From contig NC_134850.1 in NCBI RefSeq assembly GCF_965363235.1, positions 34,135,102 to 34,199,101 on the forward strand: 64,000 nt of DNA. Direction: 5' to 3'. Numbering within the stretch: the stretch's first letter is position 1; each line of letters opens with the position of its first letter. The position numbers and the translations under genes are program-made. The DNA is from Mytilus galloprovincialis. Lineage: Eukaryota; Mollusca; Bivalvia; Mytilida; Mytilidae. The notes under the pieces are model-generated. The model saw only the letters and a list, made by a program, of their open reading frames with translations. It did not search any database and was not told the DNA's origin. Of this stretch, positions 1 through 11,699 are shown piece after piece.

Positions 1-196
1 TTATCTTATATCTATTAAGATAAATAGGTATATCAGTAAGTATTTAACTATGATGTGAAAAAATCATCAGGGTGTTATTGGCCAAAATGTATCAAATTCT
101 ATCTAACCACATTATTTTCAACGAAACAACAGCATCTTAAAGTATGTTTTAACAGAATGCTCATACAAAAAAATAGTGAACTTTTAAAAAATTTAC

Positions 197-344
197 CTCC
201 ATGGCACTTATTAACATTCTAGTAAGTCTGAATGGGATCTTTTCTGGAAACTTCTCTCTCACCATGGCTACCTCAAAACAATCTCCAAAATCAATATGAA
301 TGATTTTACCACTCATTCTGTCCAACATCAGGTTAGATGGATGT
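197..344 (-). CDS. MTOR: mTOR kinase-domain exon (catalytic loop and DFG)
   Basis: This is a 148-nt internal exon on the minus strand, bounded by a clean acceptor (pyrimidine tract then CAG before 344) and a GTAAAT donor after 197. It begins with one base of a split codon followed by 49 codons. The peptide starts [13 protein letters not shown], contains [12 protein letters not shown], and continues [16 protein letters not shown]. These match the kinase domain of mTOR (target of rapamycin), a PI3K-related Ser/Thr kinase of TORC1 and TORC2 that controls growth. HPSN is the rest of the PIKK catalytic loop (DRHPSN) and DFG is the Mg-binding aspartate motif. The identity is near exact over the whole exon, and related PIKKs (ATM, ATR, DNA-PK, SMG1) differ in 'FEVAM' and '[11 protein letters not shown]'. 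The rest of the C-terminus should lie left of the window. No upstream exon was recognised to the right, see findings. Confidence 0.93.
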
Positions 345-469
345 CTGTAAAAAAAGATGGAAATGTATCCATTGAGAACATGATCATATATAAAAATTGT
401 AAAAAAGTAAACAGAAATGTTTTGGGTAGAAACCTACAATACTAAGTGGCCAAAATATCACCATAAAGG

Positions 470-735
470 CATCAATTCAGTGGTTTGTGTTTGTTTATGT
501 GTTACATATTTGTTTTTCGTTCATTTTTTGTACATCAATTAGGTCGTTAGTTTTCTCGTTTGAATTGTTTTACATTGTCTTTTTGGGGCCATTTATAGCT
601 AACTATACGGTATGGGCTTTGCTCATTGTTGAAGGCTGTACAGTGACCAATGGTTGTTAATTTCTGTGTCATTTGGTCTCTTGTGGAGAGTTGTCTCATG
701 GGCAGTCATACCACATCTTCTTTTTATATCATTAT
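470..735 (+). repeat. SINE-like mussel repeat, copy 1
   Basis: An interspersed repeat of about 300 bp. Its recognisable blocks are 'tcgtttgtttatgtgttaca', 'gttagttttctcgtttgaat', 'tgctcattgttgaaggctgt' and 'gttgtctcattggcaatcat', ending near 'accacatcttcttttttata'. The same blocks recur at about 12880, 13180, 18660, 29765, 38405 and 45745 on the plus strand, and inverted at 16452, 23178, 35345 and 58612. No ORF is seen. The family is not classified here; dispersed copies with a fixed 3' end fit a SINE or MITE. Confidence 0.75.
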
Positions 736-777
736 GTTTTATAATAAGATAACAAAAAGTCCATAAATTATTGCTGT

Positions 778-985
778 AATATCTTTGGTCAGATTGCTTG
801 ATAGCTGAACCATGAAGTCATTATTAGTTTATGTAAACAACCCTCCTGTAAGAGAGACAAGTCCGACAGATAACCAATCTATCTGTCTGTAGGACTACTT
901 CGAAAGGAGGGATATATACCTAACCTAACAATGACTTCACAGTTCAGCTGACAAGCAAGCTAACCAAAGATTCTGCATTTACCCA
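778..985. repeat. Foldback (palindromic) repeat
   Basis: The left arm, 'ctttggtcagattgcttgat' through 'gaagtcatta', is matched as reverse complement by the right arm ending 'caagctaaccaaagatt'. The middle ('accctcctgtaag' against 'cgaaaggagggatat') also pairs. The whole can form a long imperfect hairpin. It is probably a small MITE. No target duplication could be fixed. Confidence 0.55.
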
Positions 986-1327
986 CTCACTCAATGCATT
1001 CTGCAGTAAGTTCTGTATCATCATCCTTCAAATTAAGACAAACCAAAATATCTAATAATATAGAAATTTCCATAACATCTGACTAGGTTATAATGCAAAA
1101 TTGACGCATTTCAACAAATCTCCTCTGAGGAATTAATTTTCATAAATCTTTGCAAATTGTTTATCTGTTTGAATGCTGGAAACATTCTCCTTGGTACTGA
1201 GTAGGTTTTAATGTTCCATAAAGCTTTTTTTCTAATTCAAAAACAAGAACAGGTAGCTGCATCCATTTTTATGACATTTTTGTGTCCGTTTGGTTTCCAT
1301 GGCTTGTCATGATAATTTCATATACAA

Positions 1328-1404
1328 AGTAGTAGCTTTCATAAAAAGCTGCAGTAGTAGCTTTCATTAAAAAGCTGCAGCGGTAGCTTTCATTAAAAAG
1401 CTGC
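1328..1404. repeat. 26-bp tandem repeat, three copies
   Basis: Three near-identical units of the form 'agtagtagctttcattaaaa' + 'agctgc' lie side by side. Each unit contains the short palindrome AGCTTT..AAAGCT. Non-coding minisatellite. Confidence 0.85.
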
Positions 1405-1625
1405 AATATTTTTTGTCTTAGGTCATACATTACAGCTGTGATTTGAGATTTATCTGCCGTAAGATATTATTCATTGTCGATCTTATTTCTTGGTTTGCTA
1501 TATATTGCTATTTGAGATATCATAGTGTGATTTGAGAATTGTATTACCACCAATCAGTGAAATGGCAAGAATTTAGGCCAAAGAAACTGAATCACTTGGG
1601 GATATAGTGGTGAACCCCAAAGCTG

Positions 1626-2150
1626 AAGACACTTTAACAGAGGACAACTCGGAAATGACTATTCAACAATTGTACCAAGAATTTTCAGCAGATAGAAAAT
1701 CTAATGCTCAAAGAACAGCTTAGATTGACCGCAATATAAAACAGAGCAAAGCGTGAATTGATATAATACTTTTTGGTCTCATAGCGATGTAAGCTGAACA
1801 AAAAGAGGCAATGAATGTTAATAATGAACAGATGGGAGCAATATATCAGCAACTTCAACAGTCTGAACACAGGCTAGACCACAAGGCTAGTGGTGAGCGC
1901 TTGGTGGAATTGACGGTCAGACCATGAGAAATTCAATGCTGTGGTAAGACGGATGGACGACCTGACAGCAACTGAGGAGGGAGGCACAGTTCAATTTTAA
2001 AGTGCATTTAAAAACAGGGTACTCTTCAAAAAAAGATATCTGTTGTAAATGAATTAGTGGAGAAGAGAAATAAAGATTTAAAAATTCCTGCAATGGATAC
2101 ATCATCTAAGCCAAAATTTGACCTTAGCCATTACAACGCAAGTACACCAA
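1626..2150 (+). pseudogene. Decayed coding remnant, possibly retroelement gag-like
   Basis: The plus strand holds short open stretches with coding-like, charged composition, broken by frequent stops and frame changes: 'KFNAVVRRMDDLTATEEGG' near 1930-1990 and 'SKPKFDLSHYNAS' near 2105-2145. A '(K)fdlshYnG'-like phrase is common at the start of the capsid part of Gypsy-type gag proteins, which is the only reason for this suggestion. No protease, RT or LTR is visible. The fragment stops where the satellite starts. It may instead be a dead host exon cluster. Confidence 0.3.
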
Positions 2151-2159
2151 TAGTACATA

Positions 2160-5100
2160 TATAGGTTTTGTTCCCCTTTCTATTACCTTTCCTAGGATAT
2201 ATAGGATATACCTGTAATTAGGGGATTCAAGGGTTCAAAATTCGATCATAACGTCCTAGGGGAAGCATTTTTTCTTCAAATCAGCCATTTTTGACATTCG
2301 GGCGCTCCTTACTCCCTTAAACCGCATCTGTGCACTATATTCACTGTATAGGTTTTGTTTCCCCTTCTATTACCTTTCTCAGGATATATAGGATATACCT
2401 GTAATTAGGGGATTCAAGGGTTCAAAATTCGATCATAACGTCCTAGGGGAAGCATTTTTTCTTCAAATCAGCCGTTTTTGACATTCGGGCGCTCCTTACT
2501 CCCTTAAACCGCATCTGTGCACTATATTCACTTTATAGGTTTTGTTCCCCCTTCTATTACCTTTCTCAGGATATATACGATATACCTGTAATTAGGGGAT
2601 TCAAGGGTTCAAAATTCGATCATAACGTCCTAGGGGAAGCATTTTTTCTTCAAATCAGCCGTTTTTGACATTCGGGCGCTCCTTTCTCCCTTAAACCGCA
2701 TCTGTGCACTATATTCACTATATAGGTTTTGTTCCCCCTTTTATTACCTTTCTCAGGATATATAGGATATACCTGTAATTAGGGGATTCAAGGGTTCAAA
2801 ATTCGATCATAACGTCCTAGGGGAAGCATTTTTTCTTCAAATCAGCCGTTTTTGACATCCGGGCGCTCCTTACTCCCTTAAACCGCATCTGTGCACTATA
2901 TTCACTGTATAGGTTTTGTTCCCCCTTCTATTACCTTTCTCAGGATATATAGGATATACCTGTAATTAGGGGATTCAAGGGTTCAAAATTCGATCATAAC
3001 GTCCTAGGGGAAGCATTTTTTCTTCAAATCAGCCGTTTTTGACATTCGGGCGCTCCTTACTCCCTTAAACCGCATCTGTGCACTATATTCACTATATAGG
3101 TTTTGTTCCCCCTTCTTTACCTTTCTCAGGATATATAGGATATACCTGTAATTAGGGGATTCAAGGGTTCAAAATTCGATCATAACGTCCTAGGAGAAGC
3201 ATTTTTTCTTCATATCAGCCGTTTTTGACATTCGGGCGCTCCTTACTCCCTTAAACCGCATCTGTGCACTATATTCACTATATAGGTTTTATTCCCCCTT
3301 CTATTACCTTTCTCAGGATATATAGGATATACCTGTAATTAGGGGATTCAAGGGTTCAAAATTCGATCATAACGTCCTAGGGGAAGCATTTTTTCTTCAA
3401 ATCAGCCGTTTTTGACATTCGGGCGCTCCTTACTCCCTTAAACCGCATCTGTGCACTATATTCACTATATAGGTTTTGTTCCCCCTTCCATTACCTTTCT
3501 CAGGATATATAGGATATACCTGTAATTAGGGGATTCAAGGGTTCAAAATTCGATCATAACGTCCTAGGGGAAGCATTTTTTCTTCAAATCAGCCGTTTTT
3601 GACATTCGGGCGCTCCTTACTCCCTTAAACCGCATCTGTGCACTATATTCACTGTATAGGTTTTGATCCCCCTTCTATTACCTTTCTCAGGATATATAGG
3701 ATATACCTGTAATTAGGGGATTCAAGGGTTCAAAATTCGATCATAACGTCCTAGGGGAAGCATTTTTTCTTCAAATCAGCCGTTTTTGACATTCGGGCGC
3801 TCCTTACTCCCTTAAACCGCATCTGTGCACTATATTCACTATATATGTTTTGTTCCCCCTTCTTTTACCTTTCTCCGGATATATAGGATATACCTGTAAT
3901 TAGGGGATTCAAGGGTTCAAAATTCGATCATAACGTCCTAGGGGAAGCATTTTTTCTTCAAATCAGCCGTTTTTGACATTCGGGCGCTCCTTACTCCCTT
4001 AAACCGCATCTGTGCACTATATTCACTATATAGGTTTTGTTCCCCCTTCTATTACCTTTCTCAGGATATATAGGATATACCTGTAATTAGGGGATTCAAG
4101 GGTTCAAAATTCGATCATAACGTCCTAGGGGAAGCATTTTTTCTTCAAATCAGCCGTTTTTGACATTCGGGCGCTCCTTACTCCCTTAAACCGCATCTGT
4201 GCACTATATTCACTATATAGGTTTTGTTCCCCCTTCTTTACCTTTCTCAGGATATATAGGATATACCTGTAATTAGGGGATTCAAGGGTTCAAAATTCGA
4301 TCATAACGTCCTAGGGGAAGCATGTTTTCTTCAAATCAGCCGTTTTTGACATTCGGGCGCTCCTTACTCCCTTAAACCGCATCTGTGCACTATATTCACT
4401 ATATAGGTTTTGTTCCCCCTTCTATTACCTTTTTCAGGATATATAGGATATACCTGTAATTAGGGGATTCAAGGGTTCAAAATTCGATCATAACGTCCTA
4501 GGGAAAGCATTTTTTCTTCAAATCAGCCGTTTTTGACATTCGGGCGCTCCTTACTCCCTTAAACCGCATCTGTGCACTATATTCACTGTATAGGTTTTGT
4601 TTCCCTTTCTATTACCTTTCTCAGGATATATAAGATATACCTGTAATTAGGGGATTCAAGGGTTCAAAATTCGATCATAACGTCCTAGGGGAAGCATGTT
4701 TTCTTCAAATCAGCCGTTTTTGACCTTCGGGCGCTCCTTACTCCCTTAAACCGCATCTGTGCACTATATTCACTATATAGGTTTTGTTCCCCCTTTTATT
4801 ACCTTTCTCAGGATATATAGGATATACCTGTAATTAGGGGATTCAAGGGTTCAAAATTCGATCATAACGTCCTAGGGGAAGCATTTTTTCTTCAAATCAG
4901 CCGTTTTTGACATTCGGGCGCTCCTTACTCCCTTAAACCGCATCTGTGCACTATATTCACTATATAGGTTTTGTTCCCCCTTCTATTACCTTTCTCAGGA
5001 TATATAGGATATACCTGTAATTAGGGAATTCAAGGATTCAAAATTCGATCATAACGTCCTAGGGGAAGCATTTTTTCTTCAAATCAGCCGTTTTTGACAT

Positions 5101-5571
5101 TCGGGCGCTCCTTACTCCCTTAAACCGCATCTGTGCACTATATTCACTATATAGGTTTTGTTCCCCCTTCTATTACCTTTCTCAGGATATATAGGATATA
5201 CCTGTAATTAGGGAATTCAAGGGTTCAAAATTCGATCATAACGTCCTAGGGGAAGCATTTTTTCTTCAAATCAGCCGTTTTTGACATTCGGGCGCTCCTT
5301 ACTCCCTTAAACCGCATCTGTGCACTATATTCACTATATAGGTTTTGTTACCCATTCTATTAACTTTCTCAGGATATATACGATATACCTGTAATTAGGG
5401 GATTCAAGGGTTCAAAATTCGATCATAACGTCCTAGGGGAAGCATGTTTTCTTCAAATCAGCCGTTTTTGACATTCGGGCGCTCCTTACTCCCCTAAACC
5501 GCATCTGTGCACTATATTCACTGTATAGGTTTTGTTCCCCCTTCTATTACCTTTCTCAGGATATATAGGAT
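2160..5571 (+). repeat. 187-bp satellite array 1 (~18 units)
   Basis: About 18 head-to-tail copies of a ~187-bp unit. Each unit runs from 'tataggttttgttccccctt' through 'gtaattaggggattcaaggg', 'ttcgatcataacgtcctagg' and 'gacattcgggcgctccttac' to 'gcatctgtgcactatattca'. Copies differ by only a few substitutions, such as ctgtatagg/ctatatagg or catttttt/catgtttt, which indicates recent amplification or homogenisation. The last unit breaks off at '..atataggat', where the large TIR element begins. No ORF spans units. Tandem cores of this size are known in bivalve satellite-carrying elements (the 'pearl' type), but no such ends were identified here. Confidence 0.95.
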
Positions 5572-6020
5572 TCACTGGACACTTTTAATTTGCAAAACAC
5601 TCATTTGCAAATCCGCCGCCGCCTCAAACAAGAGCTACAATATCATGTATATAACCAAAATGTGCGGAATTACATGGGATTCAATAATTTCATTGGTTTT
5701 ATACTGTTACTTTCATATTTATTTTGCAATTTGAATTATAAAAACATGGGATTTTCAATATCCCATGGGACAGGGCAAAATCCCATGGGATTTTGGTTAA
5801 ATCCCATGGGATTTTTTTTGGTCCCATAGGATTATTGTAGTCCCATGGGATATTTGTTGTCCCATGGGACAAAAAAAATCCCATGGGACTATAATTATCC
5901 CATGGGATTTTTAATATCCCATGGGACAAAATAAAATCCTATGGGATTAAAATTATAAATATATATATATATAAATATAAAGTTATGTGTATGTTACAAT
6001 GAATGCTGTTTGGTAGTAAA
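5572..6020 (+). repeat. Left TIR with CCCATGGG palindrome cluster
   Basis: The outer ~180 bp is unique sequence (CACTGGACAC.., a GC-rich 'ccgccgccgcctc' patch, then AT-rich). From about 5745 to 5945 come roughly a dozen copies of the palindrome CCCATGGGA with 5-15-bp AT-rich spacers, with a few CCCATAGGA/CCTATGGGA variants. The inner end shares 'atgtgtatgttacaatg' and 'tttggtagtaaa' with the right TIR, after which similarity ceases. The translated repeat (SHGTT.., PWD..) reads open in several frames only because the motif has no stop codons. Confidence 0.85.
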
Positions 6021-6905
6021 ATGTTTTAAATGTATACGAGTTTTTTTTATATTTTTTATATATACATATATATAATTTTTTTTAAATTTTGTCACAAACA
6101 TGTTTTTTATTTGTTTATATGACAATAAAGATTATTCTTATTTTGGAATGTATAATAATAATATTTTACAGTCAAAGAATAAAGTCCTTTCACTGAAACA
6201 AAATGATGAAATTTCTAAATAAATGAAAAAATATTGTTTTGAAATCTTTGTCTTGTTTATTCTATTATGAAAAATAGAACTGAAAAAATATTTCATATTC
6301 TGACTGAATAGTTCACTCTTTTCATGAGATAAGATTTTCTTTGTTATAGGTTCATTGCAATACTTGTATAGGCAAACGATTTGAATTATAATATATAACT
6401 TTGTGGTGTACATAATAGTATGCTTATATTTGCAAATTTATAATATAAACACTTTTTGTTAAAGTTTTTGCTTTCTTTATTCACAACTTGCTATGTACAA
6501 TTATTCAGTCCACTATATAAGAGTGAAGTCAATAAATAATTTCATTCACTAGAATATTCCTGCAATTCTTAGACAAAACATTTTTTCAATCTGTTCTTCA
6601 AAGATCTTCCTCTGTACATCTTTATTGAATCGAGAGATTCAAATGAGAAGACAAAGCAAGTTTATTTGGACAACAACATTCTAATATCTTGTTCATTCGT
6701 TCCATCTTTCAATTGATAATTACATTGTTGTATTTATATGATCAAGTTCTTGTGCATCAATGATCGTGATGATATGACTCCTTTTTGTTTATAGTCATCA
6801 TGTTGAAATTTCCTCTTTCAAATAAATGTAGGAAAAAACATGTTCCATTTCAAATTAATAAAAAAGTCGCACTATGGAGAAAAATATCAGCTTTAAGTTT
6901 TCCGT
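6021..6905. other. AT-rich interval without recognised gene
   Basis: Very AT-rich sequence. At about 6165-6222 it contains a ~55-bp piece ('acagtcaaagaataaagtcc'..) that reappears at 7841-7897 between the copies of the next repeat. A minus-strand AATAAA lies near 6621-6626 and could serve the exon pair just to its right. Nothing else is seen. Confidence 0.5.
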
Positions 6906-8712
6906 TCAGTATTGATCTGTGAATGATGACCATGAAAATCCAGATTTCTGACCTACAAATACACAAACTCAAAAATTATCAGTGAAGAGATCAATAAAAT
7001 GGCTATTTTATCATGTTTATGATTAATATGATAAACTTTCATTTAAATATTCAAGTACTGAATTACAGAAATCGCTTAAATTTTATAATAGTTTAGTTAA
7101 AGTACAGCTTATTTAAAATTATAATAAAAAATATAGGCCACCGTTGAGTTAAATAAGATATTACATTTTTAATGCCAAAAAATGGCATTTTTGCACCAAA
7201 GGGAGATAATTTGGAGCTTTTTCAATGATATATGCATTTTAAAAGTCATCTGGGGCCAAACCGAATTGATTGTTTTGAATGATTTGGTGTACCATATAAT
7301 AAAGATATAAATAAATTGAGTTATGAAAAAAAAATATTAAAACATTTTTCTGAAATTGTTATACCCTAGAGCCTCCTTAAATGTCATTTGATCTCTATTG
7401 GAGAAATGTCTCATTGGAAATCAGACTGCTAAGTGTTTCTTATTTTTATATCAACCCAGCCATATTATACCTGTCTAATATCAGGAGCTTGTACATAGTT
7501 CAGTGGTTGATGTTGGTTCATACCCGTCATTTTTATTTTTCATAATTTTTTGTTTTTATAAATTAGTCTGGTATATTTGACAATTTCAGAAAAATGTTTT
7601 AATATTTTTTTTTCATAACTCAATTTATTTATATCTTTATTATATGGTACACCAAATCATTCAAAACAATCAATTCGGTTTGGCCCCAGATGACTTTTAA
7701 AATGCATATATCATTGAAAAAGCTCCAAATTATCTCCCTTTGGTGCAAAAATGCCATTTTTTGGCATTAAAAATGTAATATCTTATTTAACTCAACGGTG
7801 GCCTATATTTTTTATTATAATTTTAAATAAGCTGTACTTTACAGTCAAAGAATAAAGTCCTTTCACTGAAACAAAATGATGAAATTTCTAAATAAATAAG
7901 TACAGCTTATTTAAAATTATAATAAAAAATATAGGCCACCGTTGAGTTAAATAAGATATTACATTTTTAATGCCAAAAAATGGCATTTTTGCACCAAAGG
8001 GAGATAATTTGGAGCTTTTTCAATGATATATGCATTTTAAAAGTCATCTGGGGCCAAACCGAATTGATTGTTTTGAATGATTTGGTGTACCATATAATAA
8101 AGATATAAATAAATTGAGTTATGAAAAAAAAATATTAAAACATTTTTCTGAAATTGTTATACCCTAGAGCCTCCTTAAATGTCATTTGATCTCTATTGGA
8201 GAAATGTCTCATTGGAAATCAGACTGCTAAGTGTTTCTTATTTTTATATCAACCCAGCCATATTATACCTGTCTAATATCAGGAGCTTGTACATAGTTCA
8301 GTGGTTGATGTTGGTTCATACCCGTCATTTTTATTTTTCATAATTTTTTGTTTTTATAAATTAGTCTGGTATATTTGACGTTTGAATTGATGCTCTGTTT
8401 CAAATTTGGTTAGTGTTGACTTTTATAGATTACTATAACATGTATAGGGTATGGGTTTTCTCATTACTTACAGGTCATCAATGGCCTCTAATAAGTAATT
8501 ACAATGCTTACATCCACTAAATTGAACTCTGATGGATAGTTTTCTCTTTAATCATACCACATCTTATTTTAATAAATATTTAATTATTATTCAAGGACAA
8601 AAATTTTTATAACAGTGGACTTACCATTTAGGCTTTGTTGACCTCTGTAAATCTTATTTTGTTGATAATTTCTTCTGTTTATAGTTTCCCCTTGATCTTT
8701 CATGTTCTTGCC
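6906..8712 (-). CDS. Possible 3' exons of an unknown small gene
   Basis: Two exon-like segments lie on the minus strand. The first, 8625-8712, has acceptor 'ttttatgtgtag' and donor G|GTAAGTCC and reads GKNMKDQGETINRRNY.., a polar, basic peptide. The second, 6906-6952, has acceptor 'gtgtatttgtag'; after a split Gly it reads QKSGFSWSSFTDQY and ends in TGA. The splice phase (1) agrees at both sides, giving about 45 residues. The intron between them holds the inverted triplication at 7101-8379. No homology was recognised. The exons sit just inside the left TIR, so they may belong to the large element. Upstream exons were not found, although a promoter-like first exon on the same strand lies near 24440-24540. 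Confidence 0.3.
7101..8379. repeat. 481-bp segment as direct-inverted-direct copies
   Basis: Copy 1 (7101-7581) and copy 3 (7899-8379) are direct, equal-length and nearly identical. Both start 'agtacagcttatttaaaatt' and end 'ttagtctggtatatttgac'. Between them, about 7581-7842 is the reverse complement of the first ~259 bp of the unit. A ~55-bp piece copied from about 6168-6222 is spliced between the inverted copy and copy 3. The internal sequence includes a decayed SINE-like block (7380-7460). The pattern resembles a duplication-inverted triplication product of template switching rather than a transposon. Confidence 0.85.
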
Positions 8713-9223
8713 CTACACATAAAAGGGTAAACATCATTTAATGACAAAAATAACTACTACATGTATTACATAATTAGTAGGCAACTGAAAATTTTGTCTT
8801 ATTTGTATATAACATCAACTTACTCATCATTCTTGCTGTTCAATATCATGAATATTATCATTATTCTATGAATATGAGGTCACAGTCAAATTAACCTTGG
8901 CAGGCAGACATCTTTTTTTATTTGATACCTTGTAGTCATTCCATACAACAAGTAGACCTATGCTTAAAAAATCTAAGGCCAAAATTAAAAATATGTTTGT
9001 TTCCCCTCCCCCCACACGGGTCAAAAAATTATTTTCCACAAAAAAATCGAAATTATTTTTTTCCTGAAAATAATTTGTTTCCATTTTTGGAAAGTGCTTG
9101 AAAGCAGAAGGATTGATAATCTAAATAAATACACTCAAATTGAGCACAAACAACTGATAAGTGGCCTGGACTGGACAAGTCAAACCATTCATGTGACCAT
9201 GCTATGACAATCACATCCAGTTA
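8380..9223. other. Interval with diverged repeat, no clear gene apart from exon 8625-8712
   Basis: 8390-8580 resembles a very diverged copy of the SINE-like repeat ('gtatgggttttctcattact', 'aatcataccacatcttattt'). 8866-9084 gives an open minus-strand stretch that is low in complexity and matches nothing recognised. The rest is AT-rich. Confidence 0.4.
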
Positions 9224-10500
9224 AAAAAAAACTAGAGGCTCTCAAGAGCCTGTGTCGCTCACCTGTTAATGTGTTTACTGATGTCGGCCATCTTCGTTGG
9301 TAGGCGGGGTCATTAGACACTTTTTTTTTAAATAGATACCCTAGTATTATGATTGTGGCCAAGTTTGGTTAAATTTGGCCAAGTAGTTTTAGAAATGATT
9401 TTTATACAAGTTACAAAAATGACGAAAAGTTGTTCAATATTGACTATAAAGGGCAATAACTCCTTAAGGGGTCCTCTAACAATTTTGATCATGCTGACTT
9501 ATTTGTAGATCTTACTTTGCTGAACATTATTGCTGTCTACAGTTTATCTCTATCTATAATAGTATTCAAGATAATAACCAAAAACTGCAAAATTACCTTA
9601 AAATCACCAATTTTAGGGCAGCAACCCAACAACAGGTTGTCCAATTCAACTGAAAATTTGTGAAGGGATATATCTTATTCTGATGGACATTTAAATCTTG
9701 AAAGATTTGCCCTAAATGTCTTAGTTTCAAAGATATAAAGCAAAACCTGCATTTTACCACTATGTTCTAATTTTAGCCATGTCGGCCATTTTGTTTGGTA
9801 GGCTGGGTCAGCGGACACATTTTTTAAACTACAAACCACAATGATAATTGTGGCCAAGTTTGGTTAAATTTGGCAAAGTAGTTTCAGAGAAGAAGATTTT
9901 TAAAAAAGTTACAAAAAATGATGAAAAGTTGTTAAAAATTGACTATAAAGGGCAATAACTCCTTAAGGGGTCGACTGACAATTTTGGTCATGTTGACTTA
10001 TTTGTAGGTCATACTTTGCTGAACATTATTGCTTTTACAGTTTATCTCTATCTATAATAGTATTCAAGATAATAACCAAAAACTGCAAAATTTCCTTAAA
10101 ATAACCATTTCACAGGCAGCAACCCATCAACAGGTTGTCCGATTCGTCTGAAAATTTCAGGGCAGATAGATCTTGACCTGATCAACAATTTTACCCCATG
10201 TCAGATTTGCTCTAAATGCTTTGGTTTTTGAGTTATAAGCCAAAAACTGCATTTTACCCCTATGTTCTATTTTTAGCCATGGCGGCCATCTTGGTTGGTT
10301 TGACAGGTCACGCCACACATTTTTTAAACTAGATACCCCAAGGATGATTGTGGCCAAGTTTGGTAGAATTTGGCCAAGTAGTTTCAGAGGAGAAGATTTT
10401 TGTAAAAGTTTACGGACGACGGACGCAGGACGACAGACGACGAACGCCAAGTGATGAGAAAAGCTCACTTGACCTTTCAGGTCAGAAGAGCTAAAAAAAA
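9224..10500 (+). repeat. Bivalve interspersed repeat with three ~500-bp internal units
   Basis: It starts 'ctagaggctctcaagagcct' + 'gtgtcgctcacctg' and ends with a GAC-rich block ('gacggacgcaggacgac'), then 'aaaagctcacttgacctttc' + 'aggtcagaagagct'. Inside are three units about 500 bp apart, each with 'tcggccat(c/t)tt.gttggt' (9282, 9781, 10281), 'attgtggccaagtttggt' and 'gggcaataactccttaaggg'. Both borders are followed or preceded by an A-run plus C, which may be a target duplication. Non-coding; an open minus-strand stretch at 10157-10591 is a by-product of the repeat. Confidence 0.8.
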
Positions 10501-10611
10501 CCTGCCTTCCTGGTCTGTTTACAAAGGGTAGACCTGGGGGAGGGGAAACAGACATTCTTTTAAATGTGGCCTGATAAAATGACAAAACCAAGAAAACTTA
10601 TCATTGACCAA

Positions 10612-11391
10612 CAGTCAGGGGACTTACTGAAATAAGTGATTTTTAAATCACTTATTTGAGTAACAAATTCGAAGTTTTGTCACAAATCAGGATTTTGTAG
10701 TTTTTTTTTCAAAATTTTAAACACATAGGTGTTAAATAATATCTTTTAATTATTAAAATTGAAAAAAATAAACTTTTTGCTTCTTTTTAGTAGCAAGGTT
10801 AATGCCTTTGATGCTATCATTTAGCTGAAAATTCTATTTTAGTTGAAAAAATGCTATAATAATGGCTTTACATAATAAACTGATACTTTCTTAAAAGATT
10901 TTTCCCAGCAGTGGGAGTATTTTTCCTGTGAAGTTCAAGGTTTTATCTTACAGATTATGTAATAAAATTCTTCTGTTCGCGATAAAAATTTCACTGTTCG
11001 GGGGGTGTTGAAATTAGTGGGGGTTATTAAAATAATGATACTTAAAAAAGTGATTTTTGGGAAGGAAATTGAGGTACAGTACTTAAACAAGTGATTTTTA
11101 TGTCATTATCCTAGATTCAGTACAAGGTCATCACCTGAAATGACCTGGTCATCCTAGACAACACAGATGTTGGTTCTGATAAGTTTAGTAACATAATTAG
11201 TCCCTGGATCATTAGTATTCTATATTTAAAACTACAATAAAATTAAATCACTTAGTCTAGTGATAAAAAATTGTACTACTCAAATAGGTGATTATTAAAG
11301 AAAGATAACTCTTACTTTCAACCTTTATGAACAAAATGTTACTTGAATCAGTGATTTAGAAAATCACTCATTTAAGTAAGTCCCCTGACTG
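10612..11391. mobile_element. MITE with TIR CAGTCAGGGGACTTAC
   Basis: The left end CAGTCAGGGGACTTACTGAA is matched inverted by the right end ..AAGTAAGTCCCCTGACTG. Both ends continue into imperfect pairing (AAGTGATTTTTAAATCACTT). The flanking ACCAA on both sides is a 5-bp target duplication. The inside is AT-rich, with several further 'aagtgattttt' copies and no ORF. Superfamily not assigned. Confidence 0.8.
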
Positions 11392-11699
11392 ACCAAAGAA
11401 CAATAAAATGCGGTCATGGTTTATATATGAATCTGCCATTCAGACATGCACACCTTACAATTGTTTCATATCTACCAAATATAATCTACCTGTAACTTTA
11501 AACATATGATAAACTGACAAACAATGCAGTGTTTCATTGACCAATGAACCATGCATGAAAATGAGGTCAAGTTCATATAAAATATGACAGACAGCCAAGT
11601 GCATCTTACAATTATTTCATTCACTAAATAAAGGGGCCTTATTGCTTACAGTATCCAGAAAATAGACCAAACCACAAAAACTAAATATTTTCAAAGTTC

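Noticed and set aside
2160..5571. CRISPR-like regular repeats
   Set aside because: Units are contiguous ~187-bp tandem copies without unique spacers, in a eukaryotic context. This is a satellite.
5590..5929. Open frames on both strands across the CCCATGGG cluster, also at 36150-36554
   Set aside because: They consist of repeated SHGT/PWD/PMGF phrases generated by a stop-free palindrome and are mirrored in the other TIR. No protein character.
10157..10591. 144-codon minus-strand frame
   Set aside because: It falls inside the bivalve interspersed repeat and its GAC-rich tail. Other units of the same repeat break the frame.
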